DNA of 35,867 bases from JBFELU01 sp041551965 (GTDB lineage: Bacteria > Actinomycetota > Acidimicrobiia > Spongiisociales > UBA11373): NCBI GenBank assembly GCA_041551965.1, contig JBFELU010000021.1, positions 1-35,867 on the forward strand, in the 5' to 3' direction. Position 1 is the stretch's first letter, and each line of letters starts with the position of its first letter. Made by a program: the position numbers and the translations under genes. Shown here one piece after another: positions 30,455-35,867 of this stretch. The notes under the pieces are model-generated. The model was given only the letters and a program-made list of their open reading frames with translations. It was not told the DNA's origin and made no database searches.

Positions 30455-31045
30455 ATGTACTACGGCACCGACGATGTCACCGGGGCAACGATGCCGTTCA
30501 TCGGCGCTTCGGGTGCACTCGACCCAGGACACGAACCATCCGTCGTCTTGATGGGCGAGGCCGTCTACTTGATGAAGGACGCCATCGCAGATTCGGTGAA
30601 TGGAGTCGGTTTCCCTCAGCTTCGTCAGCTCTTCGACAAGATCGTGGGAGCCGAGGTCCCGATCTACGTCTGACGGCCTTGCGCCGCGGCCCGTGCGGTC
30701 GCTGATGCGGACCTGGAAGGGAAGAATGCCGCCTACGCCGGCCCCGACGACCTCGCCAATCTGATGATGGAACACGACCGCGTCATCAGCTTCTCGCCCA
30801 ACCCACTCGGCGGATGCTCCGCTGAGAAAGGGCCGTTCCCGGGATGGCGCGGCTCAAGGACATACCCCGGAGGTCGCGGACACCGCGGCCCCCCGGCGAC
30901 AAACCCTCACCCCAGAGCCGTTTCGGCCTCAATGATGAACAGTGCCAGCACCGACAGCAGGTTGAATCCGGCATGGGTGAGGAACGGGCGTCCCAGCCGG
31001 CCCGTCTTGATCGCCTGCCGTGCCAGCACGATGCCCACGACGTAG
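30455..31045 (+). CDS. DsrE-family protein with predicted selenocysteine (UGA 30671-30673); 3' end abnormal
   Basis: From ATG 30455 (GGAAAG upstream) the frame encodes MYYGTDDVTG, then GHEPSVVLMGEAVYLMKDAIADS (about 26-48) and AEVPIYV (66-72), matching DsrE/DsrF-type small sulfur proteins. Next is an in-frame TGA (U73) followed by RPC, so the motif is U-x-x-C (U73, C76) where homologues have VPIYVCGxCxxAR. Beyond it the conserved pattern AVADADLEGKNAA and DRVISF continues, so readthrough is expected. A SECIS-like hairpin lies at 30697-30713. The family usually ends at or near DRVISF (base 30793), but no stop occurs until TAG 31043-31045, adding about 83 unrelated residues antisense to the CPBP gene. 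A lost stop or sequence error at the 3' end is likely. Codon use is less GC-rich than neighbours. Confidence 0.75.
30697..30713 (+). promoter_or_regulatory. SECIS-like hairpin for UGA 30671-30673
   Basis: GGUCGC pairs with GCGGACC (one bulged G) around loop UGAU. The loop begins 30 bases after the UGA and has G at its second position, within the bacterial SECIS rules. Weaker than the two hairpins in the MerB-like gene, and an alternative fold with GGUC as loop exists. Confidence 0.55.
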
Positions 31046-31623
31046 AGGACCGGGATCGCCAGGACGGCGTTGGGGTCGAAGAAATGCACCCCGGCGAAGG
31101 CCGCCGACGATCCGTACACCGCCCAGCGGAATCCGTAGCGCCGGAGCAACACCCGCAGCAGGACCCCCCGGAACAGGAGTTCCTCGGAGGCCGGAGCCAG
31201 CAGGCCGGCACCGACGACCACCAGGGCCCGATCGAGCCCGCCGATCGCCTCATCGGCGGCCGTAACGATCTCCTGCTCCGGAGGGTCGATGTTGAGCAGC
31301 GCCACCACGAGTGCGATCGCCAGGGAGAGCGCAACCTGCAGGCCGGCACCGATGGCGAGCCCGGTCAGATCATCGGGCGCCGCTCTGAGGCCGAGTTCGC
31401 TACGACGCTCCGTCGACACGGCGGCCATCCATGCCACGGCTCCGATGGTGGCCAACGTCTGCGCCGGCACCACCACCCGGAACACCTCGGAGGCGGTCAG
31501 GTCCGGTCCCAGTGCCACCTGGGTGATCCCGGCGGCCAGGAAGCCCACGGCGAAGGCCAGCGCGGCATGCCGGATCCGCCACTGCCGATCCCCGGGTTCG
31601 AGAGGACCGAGAGGAACGCTCAC
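30907..31623 (-). CDS. CPBP family intramembrane glutamic endopeptidase (CAAX-type)
   Basis: 238 residues, about eight hydrophobic segments. Motif 1 is E147-E148-x3-R152 (SEELLFRG), motif 2 F176-x3-H180 (FAGVH), and motif 3 H217-x3-N221 (HAGFN); the catalytic Glu and His are present. Bacterial members are membrane proteases, some linked to bacteriocin immunity or signalling; the target is unknown. GTG 31623 overlaps the leuS stop (GTGA), so it is co-translated with leuS. Confidence 0.9.
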   Translation of the reverse strand: MSVPLGPLEPGDRQWRIRHAALAFAVGFLAAGITQVALGPDLTASEVFRVVVPAQTLATIGAVAWMAAVSTERRSELGLRAAPDDLTGLAIGAGLQVALSLAIALVVALLNIDPPEQEIVTAADEAIGGLDRALVVVGAGLLAPASEELLFRGVLLRVLLRRYGFRWAVYGSSAAFAGVHFFDPNAVLAIPVLYVVGIVLARQAIKTGRLGRPFLTHAGFNLLSVLALFIIEAETALG

Positions 31624-34067
31624 CGAACGACGACGTTCACGAGCTTCGGGGCCCGTACCACGACCCGCTCGGGTTCCCCCCCGCCGGTGTACTCCCGCAC
31701 CCGCTCCGAGGCCAGAGCGAGCGATGCCGCCTCGTCCTCATCGATGTCGGCATCGACATCGATGCGATCCCGCACCTTGCCGTTGACCTGGATGATCATC
31801 GTCACCGTTTCGACCGTCACGAGATCCGGATCCCACTCGGGCCAGGCCTCGGTGGCCAACATGGTGTCGTGACCGGTGCGTTCCCACAGTTCGTGGGCGA
31901 CGTGAGGGGCCATCGAGCCGAGCATGAGGATCATCAGGTCGAGGGCGCCAGCCAGGGTTCCCGGTTCGGGGCCGTCTTCCGAGGTGGCATAGGCCCGCAG
32001 GGCGTTCCCGAACTCCATCAGGGCTGCCACCGCCGTGTTGAAGTGGAACCGCTCGATGTCCTCAGTCACCTTCTTGAGGGTGCGATGGGCTACCCGCAGG
32101 ATGTCGGTGTCGGCATCGCCGGGTTCACGGTCCACGGGATCGGCATGGTCGCCGGTCGCCAGTCGCCACACCCTGTTGAGGAATCGCGAGGTCCCCTCCA
32201 CGCCCTCGTCGCTCCACACCGCATCGTCGGTGGGCGGCCCGATGAAGAGGTGATAGAGACGGCTGGCGTCGGCCCCGTACCGGGCGTAGAAATCGTCGGG
32301 GGCCACCACGTTGCCCTTCGACTTGGACATCTTGGCCCCGTCCTTGGTCAGCATCCCCTGGGTGAAGAGGCGGCTGAACGGTTCGACGATCTCCAGCATC
32401 CCCAGGTCGTGGAGCACCTTCGTGAAGAAGCGGGCGTACATGAGGTGGAGGACGGCGTGCTCGATCCCACCGATGTACTGGTCGATCGGCAACCAGTACC
32501 GGGCCGGATCCGCGCCGAAGGGCGCCTCGTCGTTCTGGGCGTCGGCGTACCGCATGTAGTACCAGGACGAATCGACGAAGGTGTCCATCGTGTCCGTCTC
32601 CCGTTCGGCCGGACCACCGCACTCGGGGCACGTGGTCTCCACGAACGACGGGACGGCGGCGAGCGGTGATTGGCCCTTCGGCTGGTAGTCCTCGATGTCG
32701 GGGAGCAGCACCGGGAGCTGATCCTCGGGGACCGGCACCACCCCGTGGTCCGGGCAGTGGACCACCGGGATCGGGCAGCCCCAATAGCGCTGACGGGAGA
32801 TCAGCCAGTCCCGCAATCGGTACTGGACGGCCCGCCGCCCGATGCCCTCGGCCTCCAGCCACTCGATGGTTCGCTCCACGGCGTCTTCGACCCCGAGCCC
32901 GTCGAGGAAGCCGCTGTTGATCGCCGGTCCCTCCCCGACGTAGGCCTGGCCTTCGAAGTCGTCGGGGGGCTGCACGGTTCGGATGATCTTCAGACCGTGC
33001 TTCTCGGCGAACTCCCAGTCGCGCTGGTCCTGACCGGGAACGGCCATGATCGCCCCGGTGCCGTACGTCATCAGCACGTAGTCGGCAATGAAGATCGGGA
33101 CCGGCTCGCCGGTGGCCGGGTTGACGGCCTGAACCCCGATGAACAGGCCCTCCTTCTCCTTCTCGGCCGAGAGCCGATCGATCTCGGTCCGGCGGGTCAC
33201 CTCGTCGATGAAGCGACGGGTCGCTTCCTCGTATTCCGTCCCGGCCACCAGTTCGGTCACCAGGGGGTGCTCCGGTGCGAACACGGCAAAGGTCATCCCG
33301 AAGATCGTGTCCGGCCGGGTGGTGTAGACCGTGAACGTGGTGCCGGGCCTTTCGGCGATCTCCATCGTGAACTCGGCGCCTTCGGAGCGGCCGATCCAGT
33401 TCTCCTGCATCACCCGGACCCGCTCCGGCCACTTCCCCTTCAGGTCCTCCAGGTCGTCGAGCAGGCGCTGGGCGTAATCGGTGATCTTGAGGAACCATTG
33501 GTCGAGGTCGCGCTTCTCCACCGGGGTGCTACACCGTTCACACACGCCTTCACCGACCACCTGCTCGTTGGCCAGCACCGTCTGGCAGCTGGGGCACCAG
33601 TTGACCGGCGCGTTCTTCTTGTAGGCGAGGCCCTTCTCAAAGAACCGCAGGAACAGCCACTGGGTCCAGCGGTAGTACTCGGGAGCGTGCGCCGCCAACT
33701 CGCGCGACCAGTCGTAGACGGCACCCAGCCGCCGCAACTGGGCCTTCATGGTGGCAATCCGCTCCTCGGTGAACACCCGGGGATGGATCCCGGTCTCGAT
33801 GGCGGCGTTCTCGGCTGGCAGGCCGAAAGAATCCCAGCCCATGGGGGCCAGGACGTTGTAGCCCCGCATGGTCCGGTAGCGCGTCAGCAGGTCCGTGTAG
33901 GTGTAGTTGCGGATATGACCCATGTGCAGATCGCCGCTCGGATACGGGTACATCTGGACGTTGTAGAACTTGGGCCGGTCGTCCCGCTCGGTCACGTAGA
34001 AGGTCCGCTCCGCCTCCCAGCGGTCCTGCCATTTGCGCTCGATTGTGTCGTGGTCGTATGCAGCCAT
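31620..34067 (-). CDS. leuS: Leucyl-tRNA synthetase
   Basis: 815 residues, normal for bacterial LeuRS. HIGH motif as HMGH at 48-51 (PYPSGDLHMGHIRNYT), KMSKSKGN at about 577-584, zinc-type CPSC/CERC cysteines near 155-175, an editing (CP1) domain with the TTRPDTIFG and TGAIMAVPGQDQRD segments, and a C-terminal anticodon domain. Charges tRNA-Leu and edits mischarged norvaline or isoleucine. Start ATG 34067. No T-box leader is present. The gene for the CPBP protease overlaps its stop. Confidence 0.97.
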   Translation of the reverse strand: MAAYDHDTIERKWQDRWEAERTFYVTERDDRPKFYNVQMYPYPSGDLHMGHIRNYTYTDLLTRYRTMRGYNVLAPMGWDSFGLPAENAAIETGIHPRVFTEERIATMKAQLRRLGAVYDWSRELAAHAPEYYRWTQWLFLRFFEKGLAYKKNAPVNWCPSCQTVLANEQVVGEGVCERCSTPVEKRDLDQWFLKITDYAQRLLDDLEDLKGKWPERVRVMQENWIGRSEGAEFTMEIAERPGTTFTVYTTRPDTIFGMTFAVFAPEHPLVTELVAGTEYEEATRRFIDEVTRRTEIDRLSAEKEKEGLFIGVQAVNPATGEPVPIFIADYVLMTYGTGAIMAVPGQDQRDWEFAEKHGLKIIRTVQPPDDFEGQAYVGEGPAINSGFLDGLGVEDAVERTIEWLEAEGIGRRAVQYRLRDWLISRQRYWGCPIPVVHCPDHGVVPVPEDQLPVLLPDIEDYQPKGQSPLAAVPSFVETTCPECGGPAERETDTMDTFVDSSWYYMRYADAQNDEAPFGADPARYWLPIDQYIGGIEHAVLHLMYARFFTKVLHDLGMLEIVEPFSRLFTQGMLTKDGAKMSKSKGNVVAPDDFYARYGADASRLYHLFIGPPTDDAVWSDEGVEGTSRFLNRVWRLATGDHADPVDREPGDADTDILRVAHRTLKKVTEDIERFHFNTAVAALMEFGNALRAYATSEDGPEPGTLAGALDLMILMLGSMAPHVAHELWERTGHDTMLATEAWPEWDPDLVTVETVTMIIQVNGKVRDRIDVDADIDEDEAASLALASERVREYTGGGEPERVVVRAPKLVNVVVR

Positions 34068-34166
34068 GGGTCACCCGGAAGGTTGCGAAGGGTACCACTC
34101 CCCTCTCTGGCGCCTGCCGCGGCCGATGGTCCTCACCGCCTACTCGGCGGGCCGGCTCGGGTCGGG

Positions 34167-34952
34167 TCAGGACCGGTCCACGAACAGCGCCTGGGCGGAC
34201 CGCCCCAGGTAGCCGTCGCCGTCGAACAACGCCGTCTCGGCAAGGCCCCGGCCGGCCGGGTCGTAGCGGGAGATCGAGTCCAGGGCGAACCACTCCCCGA
34301 CCGGCTCCCGGACGAAGTGGATCACCAGGTCGGTGTTGATGAACAGGTAGGCGCCGAAGGGAAGGGCCCAGCTGATCCCGTTCCCCGAATCGGCGATGGC
34401 GGCCACCCGCTGCAGCGGGGTGGACTCCTCACCGGCGACCACCGGCACCCGTAACCGGAACCACAGGGCGGCCCGGCCCGGCTCGGTGATAGACCCGGCA
34501 ATGAGCCGCTTGTCCAGCGCATCCCCGAAGTAGTCCTGATAGGGGCGGAACGAGAAGTCGCTCGCCTGGAGAGCCTCCGGGGGAGGGGGCGGCTCCGGCA
34601 GAGCGTCGGCCGCGTGCGGGTACCCCAGCGGGTCCCGCCGTCGGATCAGCCAGACCCGGGCCCGGATCAAGGGATCGCCGTCCGTTCCGAGCACCTCGGT
34701 CTCGATGAGCCGCACCCGCCGGCCCGGACGGATCACCCGACTCTCCACCACCAGGGGTGCCATGGGAATCGGTCGGAGGATGTCGGCCGACAGCCGCAGT
34801 ACGGCGGCCTGATCTCCGCCGATCCCCTCGGCGGCACGGGCGATGAGCGCCGCCGCCGGCCCCCCGTGCTGCACGTCGGAACCCCACGGGCTCGTCGCCA
34901 GTCCGGTGGGAACGAAGCGGTCCCCGTCCCGTTCGAAAAGGGCCTCGGCCAC
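34167..34952 (-). CDS. Acyl-CoA thioesterase-like (double hotdog) protein
   Basis: 261 residues from GTG 34952. N-terminal hotdog contains GSDVQHGGPAAALIARAAE (about 24-42) and LSADILRPIPMAPLVVESRV (53-72); the C-terminal one has DSGNGISWALPFGAYLFINTDLVIHFVREP and WFALDSISRYDPAGRGLAETALFDGDGYLGRSAQALFV. This is the TesB-like/thioesterase-superfamily double-hotdog pattern of actinobacteria, likely hydrolysing an acyl-CoA. Substrate unknown. A TAGGAT box ends six bases before the GTG, so probably leaderless. Divergent from the PEP-synthase-type gene. Confidence 0.87.
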   Translation of the reverse strand: MAEALFERDGDRFVPTGLATSPWGSDVQHGGPAAALIARAAEGIGGDQAAVLRLSADILRPIPMAPLVVESRVIRPGRRVRLIETEVLGTDGDPLIRARVWLIRRRDPLGYPHAADALPEPPPPPEALQASDFSFRPYQDYFGDALDKRLIAGSITEPGRAALWFRLRVPVVAGEESTPLQRVAAIADSGNGISWALPFGAYLFINTDLVIHFVREPVGEWFALDSISRYDPAGRGLAETALFDGDGYLGRSAQALFVDRS

Positions 34953-34958
34953 GCGCCG

Positions 34959-34964
34959 ATCCTA
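34959..34964 (-). promoter_or_regulatory. Candidate -10 box (TAGGAT) for the thioesterase gene
   Basis: TAGGAT lies six bases before GTG 34952, matching the leaderless pattern of holA and the MerB-like gene. No -35 is clear. Confidence 0.45.
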
Positions 34965-35004
34965 TTCACCGGTGCTTTTCGCCGGAAGAAGCCGGTCCGG
35001 ACGC

Positions 35005-35010
35005 TAGGTT
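35005..35010 (+). promoter_or_regulatory. Candidate -10 box (TAGGTT) for the PEP-synthase-type gene
   Basis: TAGGTT lies nine bases before GTG 35020, with no ribosome-binding site, consistent with a leaderless start. It and the thioesterase box drive divergent genes about 40 bases apart. Confidence 0.45.
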
Positions 35011-35019
35011 GACCTCAAC

Positions 35020-35867
35020 GTGGCGCACCGGTACTTGAGGACCCTCCAGGGTGGCGGAGCCGCGGTGGCAGAGGTAGGGGGCAAGGCGGCCGGCCTCGAC
35101 GCGCTGGTCGCCCAAGGGTTCCCCGTGCCTCGGGCCGTGGCCGTCACCGTCGACGCCTACTGGGCGTTCGTCGACGATGCCGGTCTCGCTCCCGCCCTGG
35201 CCCGATTGGCGGAAGGTGAGATTCCGCCGCCGGAGAGCCTCGAGGCCGATCGCCGCGAGGTCGAAGAGCTGTTCGGCGGCACGCCGCTGCCGTCGGCGGT
35301 TCGGGAGGAGATCCAGGAGGCGGCCGCCGAGCTCCTCGAGCAGGGCCCGATCGCGGTTCGTTCGTCGGCGCTGGCCGAAGACCCCTCGGTGGCCTCCTTC
35401 GCCGGCCAATACCTCTCGATCCTCAACATCACGACTCCCGACGACACCGTCGCGGCGGTACGCCGCTGCTGGGCCTCGCTCTGGGCGCCGACGGTACGGG
35501 CCTACCGCCGCCGGGAGGGCCTCGAGGACCTACAGCTGGGGATGGGCGTGGTGCTCCAATCCATGGTCCCCGCCGAGTACGCCGGAGTCATGTTCACCAG
35601 CGACCCGGTCGGAGACCCCGGGTGCGCCCACATCGAGCTGGTGCCGGGTCTCGGCGAGTCGCTGGTCTCGGGAGCCGTGACTCCGGACGTCTTCTGGGTG
35701 TACCGCAAGGACCTGACGATCGCCGGGCACACCGGCCAGATCCCGGCGTTCCTCGAGGACCTGGCCCGGATAGGCATGCGGGTCGAACGGCGCTTCGGCG
35801 CCCCCCAGGACATCGAGTTCGCCTTCGCCGACGGGGAGATCCTGGTGCTCCAGAGCCGACCCGTCAC
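35020..35867 (+). CDS. PEP synthase/pyruvate phosphate dikinase N-terminal domain protein (3' truncated by window)
   Basis: About 282 residues are visible from GTG 35020; the gene runs off the window end without a stop. VGGKAAGLDALVAQGFPVP (about 19-37), AVRSSALAEDPSVASFAGQY (about 107-126) and the final DIEFAFADGEILVLQSRPVT are the PPDK/PEP-synthase ATP-grasp nucleotide-binding signature. The family transfers phosphate from ATP via a His domain to pyruvate or another acceptor; the His and PEP domains would lie beyond the window, so stand-alone rifampin phosphotransferase-type members cannot be excluded. Start supported by the TAGGTT box. Confidence 0.88.
   Translation, partial: MAHRYLRTLQGGGAAVAEVGGKAAGLDALVAQGFPVPRAVAVTVDAYWAFVDDAGLAPALARLAEGEIPPPESLEADRREVEELFGGTPLPSAVREEIQEAAAELLEQGPIAVRSSALAEDPSVASFAGQYLSILNITTPDDTVAAVRRCWASLWAPTVRAYRRREGLEDLQLGMGVVLQSMVPAEYAGVMFTSDPVGDPGCAHIELVPGLGESLVSGAVTPDVFWVYRKDLTIAGHTGQIPAFLEDLARIGMRVERRFGAPQDIEFAFADGEILVLQSRPV

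Noticed and set aside
34068..34166. T-box leader upstream of leuS
   Set aside because: No T-box sequence, specifier loop or terminator/antiterminator pair in the 99 bases available.
32670..34454. 594-aa plus-strand ORF antisense to leuS and the thioesterase gene
   Set aside because: Spans two real genes on the other strand and has no recognisable domain.

Overview
The window is GC-rich, densely packed bacterial DNA that looks actinobacterial, most likely from an Acidimicrobiia-type lineage (inference). The support is a BldD-like regulator, a CIRCE-controlled hrcA-dnaJ pair, a holA/comEC/comEA/rpsT/lepA neighbourhood, many GTGA/ATGA four-base gene overlaps, and repeated TAnnnT boxes 6-9 bases before GTG/ATG starts, which suggests leaderless mRNAs. 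No rRNA, tRNA, IS element, prophage or CRISPR array was seen.

Layout: 1-1956 holds the tail of an unknown gene, a cyclic-nucleotide-gated type potassium channel, and a pterin dehydratase behind a small leader ORF. From 12448 down to 1957, on the minus strand, lie lepA, hrcA, dnaJ, a BldD homologue that keeps the c-di-GMP motif, then phoH, a 7TM-HD phosphohydrolase, ybeY, a CorC-like protein and era, the last five coupled by overlaps. rpsT and greA diverge from lepA. Next come holA, a small zinc-site protein, comEC and comEA.

17342-21801 (minus) is the most unusual part. A sulfur module runs regulator (HTH plus PocR-like sensor), SQR-type flavoprotein, DUF1641 protein, DsrC/TusE-like carrier and DsrE2-like protein, with a repeat-based operator in front. 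Directly upstream, 21052-21801 reads as one organomercurial-lyase (MerB-like) gene if two in-frame TGA codons are read as selenocysteine. The two TGAs fall on the two catalytic cysteines of MerB, and each is followed at the right distance by a bacterial SECIS-like hairpin. Conventional gene calling would split this gene into two or three meaningless ORFs.

21957-29266 is mixed: haloalkane dehalogenase-like hydrolase, Bcr/CflA-type transporter, three GNAT acetyltransferases, asnS, a DUF6125 protein, a TMEM175-like channel, a GerW-like protein and a 2TM protein. 29480-31045 holds a DUF3786 protein and a second candidate selenoprotein, a DsrE-family protein whose in-frame TGA sits at the expected Cys of a C-x-x-C motif and is also followed by a SECIS-like hairpin; its 3' end looks abnormal. 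The window closes with a CPBP protease and leuS (coupled), an acyl-CoA thioesterase-like gene, and the start of a PEP synthase/PPDK-type gene that runs off the end.

Taken together, two independent UGA/Cys replacements with SECIS-like hairpins imply that this genome has a selenocysteine system (selA, selB, selC, selD), none of which is in the window. Se-dependent MerB-like chemistry next to a sulfur relay is the main candidate for something undescribed here.
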